The notes: a model not told the origin generated them from the letters alone. 64,000 nt of DNA from Cephalotrichum gorgonifer (GCA_900312665.1 ONZQ02000005.1:1343077-1407076); one strand, 5' to 3'; shown: positions 1 to 11,222, counted from the stretch's first letter. Program-made: numbers and translations.

Positions 1-667
1 ACATTTGATTCGAGCCGCCTCCGCGGGGGAGATACTGAATTGGGCCTCTAGCTTTGATATTCTGGCCAAGGACTTTATATATCCCACAGGAATACCCATT
101 TACCACTTTGTCGGTATAGTTTCGATGTACCCCGAAGTCCAGAGACATCGACGCCACTGGCCTGCGCCATGAGCAGATGACCTTCTTGGACCTGATTCCC
201 CGGGAAAACCGTTCCTGGTCCGGTGGTGGAGTGTTTTCTTCGCTTGCAGGATCCACTCGGTCCGCCAGGCCATTTTCCCCTCCATTTTGCTCCTGATGTC
301 TGCAGAAGCGCTCCCAGACGGACGAGTTCTCGACTCGGGTCCCGATGCTGTGATCAGACGCGCCATCGGCAAGGGGCGTTATGCGCACGTAGCCAGTCGG
401 TGATGTAGATTGGAATCGAGATGACAGCTGTCGTACCGAGGTGGGCGTGCTTCTGGGCCGAACATTCCTATGGTAGACGAGGGGGATGTTGATAAGCTTG
501 GAGACAACGTTCAGCGCATTTGCCCCGTTACCGAGCAGAGCACTCATTCCGCTGGCCGGGGCGAGCTCGGGCTTTTCGCGAAAACAGGGTGTCCGATATG
601 CAGGTATCGTCACAATATGCGGTCGGTGGATGGGCGCAATAGACACTGCATTGTGTGAGACATGAAG
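1..667 (-). CDS. Unidentified open frame running off the left edge
   Basis: On the minus strand one frame stays open from a stop at 668-670 to the window edge, about 222 codons; the first ATG is at 547. An uninterrupted frame of this length is unlikely by chance at this base composition. The translation shows no domain I recognise and is rich in Arg, Ser and Pro. It could be the 5' part of a gene continuing to the left, or a chance frame. Confidence 0.18.
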
Positions 668-670
668 CTA

Positions 671-1269
671 AAGAAGGGAAAGTGGGAATGCATACGGAGT
701 CCTTGTACATGGAATGTGGAAGATTGAATGGAGAGCATGAGTGTGGGATCGGGTAGGTGGTCACAGAACAGCCAGCTACGCTGTGGACGGTGTGTTAACA
801 TGATGATGTTGGTTACACTGGCGGGTAGACTGGAGGCGGTGTACAAGGGGGATTGATATCTTCGCACCCGTTGGTGGCCCTGAAAAGTGGTGCTGGCGTA
901 TGGGTGGAGTCGGTGGGTTAATATGGCAGGGCCCAAGGTAGTGGATTAGACATCAAGTGAAGGTGGTGTTATATCTATTACACCCACAATTAGAGCAAGA
1001 AGAGGCCAGCATATTGGGGAAGGGCCACGGAGTTATGTGTAGGGATCTTGCAAGAGTCGTCCCCAAGTGGTGCCAACCAAGCTTTTAGTGTTGGGTGAAA
1101 TATGAATCGTCTGACCCAAAGGTCCTTTATGTACCGATAAACAGAATAACACTACTTGTATGTGCGTATGCGTACGGCACCTATACCTTATGTACCGGGC
1201 TCCTCTACCCTGTGCCACTCAATTACCTCCCAACTGTTAAGGATGCCCGGATACTCGCATTCTAATTAC
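671..1269. other. Intergenic, nothing recognised
   Basis: No frame here has a recognisable product, and no RNA gene or repeat was seen. Confidence 0.4.
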
Positions 1270-1650
1270 CTAGTCATATTAGTTTCAGGATTGCACTTAG
1301 CCTTTCTACCCTAGCCAGTTCAGATCCATACATACTAGAGCCCCGGCTTTATTCGTCCGCTGAGTTTAATTACCGGTGCTAGCTGGTGGGATACATAAAG
1401 TTCCGATCTGAAGTCCCGTCACATTAGTATGTTACTTTTGATCAGCATATCTTAGATGGCTCTGACACTTACACACTAGGTTCCCAGTCGTATTAGCCTG
1501 CTGCCTTGTGTCAATCGTCTTGGCCTAAATCGCAGGGGTACTTACTATCTGAAATCCCGAGGTATATTAGCCTATTGCTTTCAATCAGCCTCTCCAGCCT
1601 AAGGTGCACAGGTACTCACGATACTCTTAACTCTCAGTCATATTAGCACA
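1270..1650. repeat. Degenerate tandem repeat, unit about 74 bases
   Basis: The core ATATTAG or a close variant recurs, with its TTAG at 1279, 1424, 1493, 1567 and 1643. The spacings are 145 (about two units), 69, 74 and 76. The last three units also share CAATC-rich and CCTAA-containing blocks and a run close to GGTACTCAC. The copies are clearly diverged, so this looks like an old minisatellite array of five or six units. Confidence 0.6.
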
Positions 1651-1657
1651 CGACTTT

Positions 1658-1792
1658 CTATATAGCATAGAGGTGTATACCTACTCGGTTTTCCAGCACT
1701 GCGCTTCTTTTCTTCTCCAGAGGTCGGCTCTCTACTGGAGATGTCAAGGCTAGTCCAACAAGTGAAGCCAGGACCAGAATTGAGACATTCAT
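1658..1792 (-). CDS. Possible small secreted peptide
   Basis: From the ATG at 1792 the minus strand encodes 44 residues. They begin with a plausible signal peptide (MNVSILVLASLVGLALTSP), followed by a dibasic KKR that would suit Kex2 cleavage. The frame is also open upstream for another 52 codons, and the end could instead be an intron donor. No family is recognised, so this may be a chance frame. Confidence 0.2.
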   Translation of the reverse strand: MNVSILVLASLVGLALTSPVESRPLEKKRSAVLENRVGIHLYAI

Positions 1793-2869
1793 TTCAGCGA
1801 TGACAAGAGGTAAGTTATGCCGGATAAGGAAGTCGTCCAAGTAAGTAAACAACACAAGTTGCATGTGGAGTTCAGGTTTAGCATCCTCGAGCTCAGGCCC
1901 AGATGCGCGTTCTTTATATCTCAACTCGGGTATACTCACAACAACCATATTGCCCTGGAAACACAGGACATTGTTCTATGGTTACTAATATTCAATGAAT
2001 TTACAGCCTCACCGGAGGTCCGTTGGTGAAAGGCTCCACATGAGTGATCGACACCATAGTTGCGGATGCAAGATCGACACGAGTGGGGAGCGATCAGTAT
2101 CTGCCACGACCTGCCACCGGATTAGGATGTACACAAATAGTTACGCTGTGACCTATCGCATTATACACTGTCTGAGAATCTTGACGTAGGAAACAAGCGC
2201 TACATGAGTGTAAGGGGAATTTTCAACACCCTTGTCTATAAACTACTTAGGCGACCGGCCGCTCTTCCTCCCTGTGACTGGACCTATAACCAAGGCGGCG
2301 ATTATGACCAAGTTTACCCTTAATTCAAGCAGTCTACGGCCTAACCCTTTACTATGTGAGACGGATCTGGAGACTGAAATCTGCCACGGAGTCCAAGCGA
2401 TGCGGGGCGCTGAAGACCCCGAAGAATGTCTGGTTGTGCCTAACTGGGGCAAGATGAACTATTGAGCTCCCGGTCCAGCGGGTCAACCAGGGTCTTTCTA
2501 ATACCGAAAATTCCGGAGCTACTGGAGCTGAGAATGAGGTGTCTCACATGTCTCACCGGATTTTCGGGTTGCGATATCCAGACTGGCCATTCAAATCGAG
2601 GTGGCCTACTTAGGATAGCGCTTTCAGTGCTAAGAGAGGCAATACTGGCGCGATTTATACGCGTACTGATTATACTCCACCACTATATCTCGAGGTAGAC
2701 GTCTCATCTTATCCCGTTGAGGGCATTTGAGAGCCAAGATTCATAACACTCGATGACGGGTTGCGCTGAGAAACATGTTTCAGCCGCGTGCTAGGGTTTC
2801 ATTCTCCATGAGGTAGTGCTGGAGGCTCATGTACAGCTAGAGCAGGAGAAGTGATATCCCAAAATGGCA
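1793..2869. other. Intergenic, nothing recognised
   Basis: Short frames occur on both strands, the longest 78 codons, but none shows a domain, signal peptide or splice context. Confidence 0.35.
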
Positions 2870-2950
2870 GCACTAGTGGGTTAGTGGTAAACTTGGTCGT
2901 TGCCATTCCGCAGCTTCGACCAGCCCCCGGTTCAATTCCGGGCTAGTGCA
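2870..2950 (+). tRNA. tRNA-Gly (anticodon GCC) with 10-base intron
   Basis: The 81 bases fold as a tRNA. The acceptor arm pairs GCACTAG with CTAGTGC, the T arm is CCCGG/CCGGG around TTCAATT, and the anticodon stem pairs GGTCG with CGACC. The anticodon loop is 17 bases instead of 7. This fits GCC followed by one A and then a 10-base intron (TTCCGCAGCT) at the usual eukaryotic intron site after position 37. A T-rich stretch follows and can serve as the Pol III terminator. A near-identical copy lies at 5524-5604. Confidence 0.92.
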
Positions 2951-3178
2951 TCGATTCTTATTTTTTTTTGCCCTTGTACTCCTTTTCTCAGTTAGCCAGC
3001 CATCCATCCATTCGTTTTTTTTTATCATTTTTTACCTTCATCCCAGGCCCGAGATAAGAGAGCCCAATAACTTAGAATTCCGCGATATAAGTAGTCGCGA
3101 ACATACCTTGCCGTGCTACAGAATGAGTATCCAACATGGACGGAAACTCCATAATTGAGTGCCAAAATTGCAGAATTC

Positions 3179-4369
3179 TCACCATTTCAATATAAAACAC
3201 GCCCCATTCTCGACACTCACTACATTAGGCCTTGTTACATCCGCCGGGCCCTCCTCCTCCCAACTCGCCTTCCGCTCCTCTTCCAACCCCCAGTCTAGCG
3301 TCTGCTGAACATCATATGCGCAGGTCACTTTTGAGATCAAGCCGCCATAGGCGTACGTCTGGTGATGTGATTTGACCCAGTATCTAGCCCCGCCCATGCG
3401 ACGGTAGACCGCTAGGCCACCCTTGACCCCGAAATTCTGTAGGATGCCGTAGGAGTAGGATTCTTTCAACCCGCACATCATAGCCAGCTTCTTCGTCTGC
3501 GGCTTGGCGTCCAAGAATGCCTGAAATGGACCGTCGTCGAGGTGGATGCCGTGTGGGGTTATAATTATGGCCTCGTGTATCTCGTTATTTTCGACGGTAT
3601 GTGTCCACACAATAGATGTGCAGGAGTGCAGCTCGATGTGTCCTCGCAGTCGGAGGATAGCTAGCCAAGACGGCAGGGTGCCTCCAGGGTGGAGGTCTGG
3701 CGAGCGCCAAGTCTTGGCGCCAGCATAGAGGTCGCCTGTTACCCTCACGGTCTCAAAATGGCCCCAGCTGTCGACTATGGCGGCTGCTTGCGGGGTGGCA
3801 AAGACGGGAATACGCGGGTTAAAGAGCATCAGGCTTGCTTTGTTGGTATGATCTTCGTAGTGAAAGCCGAGGAATATCGCGTCTATGTTACTATCATTCT
3901 CCTCGAGCGACGTTTGGTTGTCCGTGAGGATTTCTACGTTATCCGCGGTGGTATTGGTATGGTTCACATTGTCGCCGAGTGGTGGTGAATACCCCTTGAG
4001 GCCTTTAACACCATCCTCGATAATCTCGACGTTATTCGTAATCTCGTCAGCTAGTGGTAGTTGCCGCGAGAGTGTCTCAATTTCATCCACGATCGCCTCG
4101 ATGGCCCCGGAATCGGAAAATGCAGGCTCCTCCGTCAGCGAAACGTGTAGGAGGCTAGGCGAGAGGAGGGTGATTGGGTCGCGGAGCCAGGGCTCGAATA
4201 TGACGTGGTAGTAGGCCTTGCCGGAAGTCGCTCGCTCATGTAAAGGGCGCGGGAAGGACATTAGCCAGCCGTTGTCGCCATTGAGACAGACCAGAATCGG
4301 CCTCAGGGGACCACCCTCCTGGAGGTCGAGCTGCAGCTGCAGCGTTTTTCGGAATTTTGCTGCGTTCAT
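3179..4369 (-). CDS. Metallo-beta-lactamase-fold-like protein
   Basis: Single-exon gene of 396 residues. The general plan matches a fungal family of metallo-beta-lactamase-like proteins: an N-terminal strand block (NGDNGWLMSFPRPL, about 30-43), a HY..DH region near 170-174, PVFATPQAAAIV near 190, LRLRGHIELH in the middle and HGIHLDD further on. The HxHxDH metal-binding signature is not intact; aligned on D173-H174, the first two histidine positions hold Phe169 and Tyr171, so hydrolase activity is uncertain. Residues 111-160 are Asn/Asp-rich with a repeated NNVEI/DNVEI block and look like an inserted spacer. The ATG is followed by a lysine-rich start, and the frame ends in an aromatic tail. 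Family assignment is from recognition of conserved blocks; the substrate is unknown. Confidence 0.75.
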   Translation of the reverse strand: MNAAKFRKTLQLQLDLQEGGPLRPILVCLNGDNGWLMSFPRPLHERATSGKAYYHVIFEPWLRDPITLLSPSLLHVSLTEEPAFSDSGAIEAIVDEIETLSRQLPLADEITNNVEIIEDGVKGLKGYSPPLGDNVNHTNTTADNVEILTDNQTSLEENDSNIDAIFLGFHYEDHTNKASLMLFNPRIPVFATPQAAAIVDSWGHFETVRVTGDLYAGAKTWRSPDLHPGGTLPSWLAILRLRGHIELHSCTSIVWTHTVENNEIHEAIIITPHGIHLDDGPFQAFLDAKPQTKKLAMMCGLKESYSYGILQNFGVKGGLAVYRRMGGARYWVKSHHQTYAYGGLISKVTCAYDVQQTLDWGLEEERKASWEEEGPADVTRPNVVSVENGACFILKW

Positions 4370-5523
4370 GATTGTGATTAGTTTCCCTCGGGTGTTAAAA
4401 TATCGAGGGAGGCGACATCAGGCTTGTTTTAATCATATTGTCGAAGTTGCCCGCGGTCGATGCACTAGCATTCGTATTCGTATTCCTTCCTTTGCTCGTG
4501 AGCAGCATTAGTTAGCGCTTGTGAAGCGCCACGTCTTGGCACTCTTGGCACCCCTGATGAATAGATCCTTCAGGATTCAGGAACAGGTCCTGGAATGTTG
4601 AATTGTAAAAGCTTCAGCCACTCAGCCGATTGCATACTAGCCCGAACGCCATCCTCGGGGTAATGAGTGTCCCATTCTCACGATAATGCGTTGACGGGAG
4701 TGGGAAAGCGTCACACGACACACTAGTTCATTGGCTACCCAGCGCCGGGACCCACTAACAGCACGACTTGAGCAGTCCGCAGGATTGGTGGCAGCCTAAT
4801 TTGTACTACCCATCTTCGGAAAAGACGGCCCGCCCTGAAGCATTCCTTCTCGTATCTTGGCGAAACAACGACGAGTATTAACAAGGCGCTTGGGCCCATT
4901 TGTACACTTTCCAGTGTTATTAGTTCGTCCAGGCTCACAGGCCGGCCCGCCCGCATCGATGGGTGGTAGTCCTCCCGGAGAGATACAGAATTATTGGTGT
5001 ATACGGTCATTGTGATTAGAAAAGCTTCAGTTGGCATCAGGTATTGATCATTTTACAACTCACACGAGCGGACTGATATCAGTCCTTCGACGTACTTGCA
5101 ATACTCCCGGACGATATCAACTTCTAAAAGACAAGTACCACCAGGCGCTCGCCAAGATGCCGGGGCTGGTAGCCATTGTCGTTAGAACATTATCACAATG
5201 ACAGAGGGTTCACCACCGTGGAAGCAAAGGTGGTCGGGCACGTAGTCCCGTCTCCAGGCTCTCGAAGGAATTCAAGAGCGCTGGATCTTTTAGCTGTAGA
5301 GAGTTAAAACTGCCGTCATCCGCTTCTCCTGCTCCAGAAACGCCATTGATTTGGCTGCGGAAGAGCTCACCGCCACTTGGAGCACCACGACCATCCAGTC
5401 ACGTCTCCCTTTGAAAGCACAAGACCACCCCGACCAGGTAACTTGACACCAGACTTTTTACATCGTCGCCGCTACCCATTCGCTCCTGCTTCTCAGTCTC
5501 TCGAAGGGGTGGTCAGAATAGAA
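4370..5523. other. Intergenic with one unassigned frame
   Basis: A 100-codon minus-strand frame (4735-5037) includes a hydrophobic stretch but matches nothing I recognise. No RNA gene or repeat was seen before the tRNA at 5524. Confidence 0.3.
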
Positions 5524-5604
5524 GCACTAGTGGGTTAGTGGTAAACTTGGTCGTTGCCATACCGCAGCCTCGACCAGCCCCCGGTTCAATTCCGGGCTAG
5601 TGCA
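5524..5604 (+). tRNA. tRNA-Gly (anticodon GCC), second copy with 10-base intron
   Basis: Same fold and length as the copy at 2870-2950: acceptor GCACTAG/CTAGTGC, GCC anticodon and an intron of 10 bases. The differences from the first copy fall in the intron, which reads TACCGCAGCC instead of TTCCGCAGCT. The mature tRNA sequence appears unchanged. TTTTT follows about 9 bases downstream as a likely terminator. Confidence 0.92.
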
Positions 5605-5978
5605 TTCATTCTTTTTGATCGTCTTGCTCTTACAGATCCAGACAGAATCCTTTTGACGGAAAATATTAAAGGTTGGGCTGCAAACCCAACACGTACCCAT
5701 GTTTTTGCTGTAGTCGTGTGATGTGGTGATGAGGAGGATGTTAAACCCACAGCAATCAAGCGCGAGATAGCCTGCAGATACTGATGCATACACTAGGCCA
5801 GGGGATATTGGATCAACATGGCCCATTTCCCTCCATGTCCCGACAAGCACTTAAAACAGTAAGTCCGGCGTTCTGCAAGCGTCACAAAAAAAGTAACCGG
5901 CTTCTTGTGTCATGAGAACGAGGCCTTTATACGAGAGGAGTAGGGAGTTACAATGGCAAAAATCAAGATGCCACTATA
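5605..5978. other. Intergenic, nothing recognised
   Basis: Open minus-strand frames overlap the tRNA and have no recognisable content. Confidence 0.35.
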
Positions 5979-6959
5979 TCATACATTTCGCCTGCGAAAA
6001 AGTTCCCTTTCCCTTTCCCTCTCCTCCTCGGCTGCCTTTCGCTTGCGAAAACTCTCCCTCTTTCTTTCCCTCGCCTCTTCAATTTCTCTCTTCTTCGGGT
6101 ACTCGGCCTGCAGGCAGCAGTAAAAGACAATGTTCGGCTCGCTCGAATACGCCTCCGTCTCATCACCCTTTACCCCGCAACCACTCATCCAGCTAGCCGA
6201 GTACACGAGCGTACCGGCGTTGTCTCTGAACTCGACAGCATCATCCTCGTCATCAGCGGGGGCTTCAGTATCTTCGCCCTGATTTTCCACCGTGGCTTCA
6301 GTCTCCCCATCCTCATCATCAGGAAGGGGCATGGGCTCAATGTATACCCGCGGTAACACCGCACTATACATATAATTGACGAACCCATCCATGAGATCCT
6401 CCTTCGTAACACCATCGCTGTTGTCTAGCACGATGTTGGGCTCAACATCAGGGTGGCAGCATGGGCAGTTCAGCCCGTGAATCGCATCAAACAGCGTGAT
6501 TGTGAACTTAGAGACGGGCGGGGCAGTCAGATGTCGAGGGATGCCGGGATCTGCAGATACAGATTGACGGAGGAGGCTGAAGACTGTGCGCCAGTATGTC
6601 TGGAAATCCGATGGGGAAGAAGGGTCGAAGGACGGGCTGGCAGCAGAGTATTCCTTTGTCGTTTCCTGTATCGCCTTCACTACCTCATGCCATTTCTCAA
6701 CGATCATCTCTTCCTCCGTGTCGAGAGCCGGTCGCTCTGGGTCCAGAACGTTATCGACGAGGCGAGTGCCTCGAACTTCCGTCTCATCAGTCGTACGCTT
6801 CATGCTGAAAGACCGGATGAGATATATCGGTCTTGTCACGGCGTGGAGTTGAGTGAGGGCGCGGTAATACGCTCGAAACAGGGGTCGCATAATGCTAGTT
6901 CGACTGCCATGACAAGTATTATCGTAAGTTTTATTTGTATCAGCTGGTGGAGTTTGCAT
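5979..6959 (-). CDS. Hypothetical protein, possible mitochondrial presequence, charged C-terminus
   Basis: 326-codon frame without an intron. No known domain is recognised. If translation begins at the internal Met24 (MRPLFRAYYRALTQLH), the N-terminus is Arg-rich and amphipathic. It is followed by RSFS-M, which resembles a mitochondrial targeting and cleavage region. The middle holds a CPCC motif and an Asp/Glu-rich linker. The last 40 residues are almost entirely Glu/Arg/Lys and contain two related blocks (ERKRESFRKR and ERERELFRRR), suggesting a short internal duplication and a solvent-exposed helix. The length, the composition bias and the absence of stops suggest a real gene. The start is uncertain between residue 1 and residue 24. 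Confidence 0.55.
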   Translation of the reverse strand: MQTPPADTNKTYDNTCHGSRTSIMRPLFRAYYRALTQLHAVTRPIYLIRSFSMKRTTDETEVRGTRLVDNVLDPERPALDTEEEMIVEKWHEVVKAIQETTKEYSAASPSFDPSSPSDFQTYWRTVFSLLRQSVSADPGIPRHLTAPPVSKFTITLFDAIHGLNCPCCHPDVEPNIVLDNSDGVTKEDLMDGFVNYMYSAVLPRVYIEPMPLPDDEDGETEATVENQGEDTEAPADDEDDAVEFRDNAGTLVYSASWMSGCGVKGDETEAYSSEPNIVFYCCLQAEYPKKREIEEARERKRESFRKRKAAEEERERERELFRRRNV

Positions 6960-7327
6960 TACCTGTGCGACCCGGGCGTGTTGCCGGCCTGACTCATCGG
7001 TCTGGTGCCTGCGCGATTAGGCTCTAATCGGCAGCCTGGTCACCACCGTAAACCGCCGTCATCTTGCTTCAAACATTGGTCTCCGTCGCAGATTGCGGCC
7101 AAGTTGTTCCCCGCTTCCCTACCTCTGGTAATACGCTCCTTGGGGCGTCGCCTTCGTTGACCGGGAAATCCTGCCCGCTGCGTCGGCCCCTTTGTTTGGG
7201 CTAACATCCTCCAATCGATAACTCCCGTCTCATTGACGCATCTCGACTTCGGAAAGTCTCCGATTCCCACTGCAGCCAAGCTGCCATTGCAGTATCGCGG
7301 TCGGTTCTATTAATACCTAGAGACGAA
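6960..7327. other. Intergenic, nothing recognised
   Basis: Short frames only, with no recognisable product. Confidence 0.35.
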
Positions 7328-8331
7328 CTAAGAGAAGTGAAACTTCCAGACATTGCCCAGACGAGAGTTGTCCTCGGTAAGGCCTCCGTGGACAATGATG
7401 GCGCGTCCGTCTCCATCTTCTCCCACCACATCCGTGACGAGCCACCCCCGTGGCGCGGGCGCGCTTCCCTCCGGCCTAACCTTTGCCCATTTCTACTCTC
7501 TCAAGTAGAAAGCCCAAACATCGCTTAGCATCTTCCCAGCCCCCGCGTGGCCCAGAGAGCAAGGTTTCCGCTCACCGAACATAGTGACGAGGGAGCCCTG
7601 CTCCTGTGCTCTTACCGCAGCAAGAGCCGAGACGCGACGAGGCTCAGGCCCGTTGACGCCATCAGGCTGGACGGTGATGACAGAGCATGACTATGCAGCA
7701 AGGTCGTAGACGTCTAGGAGCTGCCCTGCTCCGTATTACTATCAGAACCCCTCATGCGATACAGTATACTGTCAGAAAATACGATGGACGGCCCTCCGTG
7801 TGCCGGTGTGCCGGCAGTGGAGTACCAGGAAGTTCAGCCCAAGCTCTTGAGGCTGACGGCCCAGAGGTCGGAGAGGTGTCCCTTCTCGGGGCAGCCGGCG
7901 TGGACGTAGACCTTATTGCTGCGCCGTCTGACGCGATGGCGTGGTAGTTACGACCCGCGGGGAACGGTGTGGAGGGATCCTCTGGCTTGACTAGCTCCCA
8001 GAGGTCTCGGCTAGGGGTGTGCCACCATACCGCCTCATTCTCCTCGATCGCCGTCATTGCGAGGGCGCCCCTGCCGGAGAAGACGTAAAGCGCATCATGG
8101 ATAGTTGTGGTAGGGAATGCGGCGCGGGGCGACGGCGCCTCACTCGGGGCAGGGATCGTCTTGACGACAGCCGACTCTCCTTCGCGATATTAATAGACGT
8201 ACAATAAATTGCATTTCAACACCCGACTCTGATGAGCACTAACCTTGCGTTTGGTCGCAGTTCGATGAGGTCCAACTGGTCATCTAGCGGTTGTCGGGGA
8301 ACTAGCTCGCCGCCGAAGATGCGCTCCTCGA
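7328..8331 (-). pseudogene. Broken kelch-repeat protein gene
   Basis: Reading the minus strand in shifting frames recovers a kelch protein resembling fungal proteins of the nitrile-specifier type. The pieces in order are IFGGELVPRQPLDDQ, then a probable intron (donor GTTAGT), HDALYVFSGRG, NYHAIASDG, VYVHAGCPEKGHLSDLW, WAELPGTPLP, LYRMRG and LDVYDLAA, then GHAGAGKMLSDVWAF, PRGWLVTDVVGE and VHGGLTEDNSRLGNVWKF, followed by a stop. The frame changes after ASDG, before WAELP, before GPSIVF and before LDVYD, and stops interrupt the later part. The N-terminal repeat is not found upstream. This is a decayed gene, and I see no way for it to yield an intact product. Confidence 0.8.
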
Positions 8332-11122
8332 GATTCAACCAAGCACCATCTGGAAACCCCCGCCCCCAAGGTCAATGCTCGCTCGTCATACCATTTCACT
8401 TGTAGGGGAGTATTTAAAGCCACCAGAAACACCGGAGGTAGGGGCTTTTGTGTGGTGGCTCCAGATTCCACCGTCTCCTTCAAGTAATAGGCCAATGCCG
8501 TGGTGATGACCCAGTGGTGCGCATGTTTGCTCAGCTCAGCTAGCTAATGGAAAGGGCTCATCTCAGGGGAACGGTATATTCACTACTTTAGAACATGAGC
8601 TCTGCAGGACAGCATGATGAAGCTCCCCCTGGGTGGCAAAGCGTAAAGTTAACCTCGCGCTACGAACTTCTGCAGCTGGCAGTTCGATAGGTCACCTCGC
8701 GCCCGCTACAAGCATCCACATTAGCGCGCTCGGGGACTTCCTTGCGCGCAAGCTGGAATCATTTTCCAGGCGTACTATTCTGCATGGTGCCAGACTTATC
8801 CTGCTCATCGTTGCTTTGATATTGTCCTCCGGTGGATTATATGTACCATGTTACGTTTTACGGAACGATTACCAGGTGCCAGGGGATGAAAAGAAACACA
8901 CCAGTAGTAGTATAATTGTAAGCTGATGGCCTCCTTGATTGTCCCTTTGACACTTCTTGAAAACACACAAATATTTTATTATGCCCTGCCGTGCTTGGCT
9001 CGGGGCCGGAGCAGTCTGATCAGACACGATCTTATCGGCGTCTCTCAGTAGTATCTCACCTCAGTGTCTCTCGGTGATATCTCTTGGCGAAATTGTTGAC
9101 CTTCAGGTGCTCTGCGAACAAATATGGAAGCCTAGAATTATACAATTCCGGCTTCCGGGGCGCCCATCTGTCCGTAAGTGATCTTCTTAACCATCCTATA
9201 CGAGGAAATTAGTACCCTCAGGGCGACTTTTTCATCTTCGAGAACACCTCTTCCCCTCCAGTTGGGCTCCTTAAGTACCTTCACGGAACACTGCAGCAGC
9301 TTGGAGACAGCATTAATGACCTCACTGTGGGGCTATCAGTCCCTGAGCAGTTTAGGGGCAGATTTAGCAATCTCCCTATTAATTCCACGTGGACGGAATT
9401 TGACAATGCGACCCCAGGGAATTCTTCGGTTACCACATAGTCGTCGGTGCAAAAATGGATCGTGGCGGTACGGTTTGTGATATGAACGCACAGCAAGTGG
9501 GTGGAGGCAAGTCATTGGAGGACATCGATAGCCCCCGACCGCGAGCTGGTGTTGATAGTCTTCTCCAATGATCACTGCCTTAGCAAGGATGCGTCAATTG
9601 TATTTATTCTAGATGTATTATTGAACCTGGGACTCGAATTCACCTTCCTCTCGTTCCAACCAAAAATCGAGCCTCGGTTCCGCCGCTTCCTGTGTGCAGA
9701 TAAGCCAGAGCTGTGGAATGCTGGATACCAGGTCCTGTACGGAGTAAAATACCGTACAAGCCACAATGTGCTGCAAAAGTGGAGTTCGTCGGTGTCTGCT
9801 AAAGGTTTCGACGAAATGAAGGGGTGAAACTGGGGGGATTTCGGTCTCCACTGCATTATTACTAGCCAGCATTAATCTGAAGCTAGAGAAAGTAGTAATC
9901 TCAGTCCACTGTCCTTGAGCTCCCCCAAAGAACTAGAGACGAGAAAAACTTTTAATTCGCGCGCGGCCCAACAAGAAGTGGGAGCTCTCTCGTGGGGAAT
10001 CAAATTCCCATCCCAATAGACATGTTCACCACGAGGTAGAGCCGTAGGTACTGACTGGTACTTGTACTGGCAGGCCGAAGGCTTAAGGCAAGCCGATTAA
10101 ATCTTCTCGTGCGAAAGGGGAAAAGCCGAGATGAGAAAACGTATGCAAAAGGAAGTCAATTACCGCCGCACATACTCGCGTTATCACCCACCATAACAAT
10201 AACTAAGAACAAATCTCGTTTCGTATGCGTGTGGCCGAAGCAATGTCGTGGTTCCTAGGGACAGTCGGTGAGCTCTTTCCCTCCGTCGCGGTCACCTGGA
10301 AGCAGGGCCTCGTCATCCTGTGGCCTTTCCCCCGTAAGTAGGAGACGAACGACTAGCGCCTGTTGTCTCGAGATTTAATCAAAGCATCATCCGTGGTCGC
10401 TAGCTCCAACGGTCCTCTGTGGAGGCCAGGCCGAGGCTATAAATGATCTCGCACGGTTACTTTAAGCTTCTCTCGGCACTCAAGTGCCGTTTCCAGCAAG
10501 ACATCCGGAGGTGGGGCGCAAACGTCATGCCGCTGACATCCACTGTGGCAACGAGTTAAATTTGAGCATAAATCCTACTTGCTTCTAATGGTGCGGTCGC
10601 CGTTATTGCAGGGATGTTGATGCGGAGCTAGTCTTGTACAAGCTATCACGTCCATATTCTCTGGTAGATCTTACGTATAGTATAATGTAAGTACCACGTG
10701 AACAGAGACTTGTTGCCCGCCGTTGGTATAGGGGGGTTTTGACAGCCCCTGCCGAGGAAGTGTGAGGATAATGTTGTTTTGCTCGGAGGTTGGCGAAGAT
10801 CGGATCGTCCAACATGCAATCTCGGTTCACCTCGGGGGTACCCTACAAAGGGCACTTCCCCTTCTGGATCAAACCTACGTAGTAGGTTGATCTAGGATTA
10901 AGCCTTACAGGCCAATCACATCATAGCATACCGTATGCCAGGTAAAATAATCTTGAGCAAAGCGGATAATTAGTGGGCCCTCATGTTGGGTCCAGTCGAG
11001 GGGGCGGTGTCCGTTGTCAGGGGATGCACCTGTTTAACTTTGATCAGGGTTAGCAGCCGCAACAACGTGGCAAGGGGGGGCAATCTCCGCAGTCCTCATG
11101 TGGGTTGAATTGCTGGTATATC
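8332..11122. other. Long gene-poor stretch
   Basis: Open frames of up to 108 codons lie on both strands around 9200-9870. One plus-strand stretch (about 9220-9440) reads plausibly after a possible splice acceptor and carries Asn-Ser/Thr sites, but no family is recognised and no continuation was found. Nothing was seen between 9900 and 11100. Confidence 0.35.
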
Positions 11123-11129
11123 TATATAA
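11123..11129 (+). promoter_or_regulatory. TATA box candidate for the GMC oxidoreductase gene
   Basis: TATATAA lies about 94 bases upstream of the ATG at 11223, at a normal distance for a fungal core promoter with a short 5' leader. Confidence 0.4.
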
Positions 11130-11222
11130 TAAGCGATGTGTCCCACGATGGGCCATTACCGTCGGCAGTCTTGACCAGCTACTTTTCACTCATTTAGTTC
11201 GTCTCTAGGCGGTTTCTACGTC

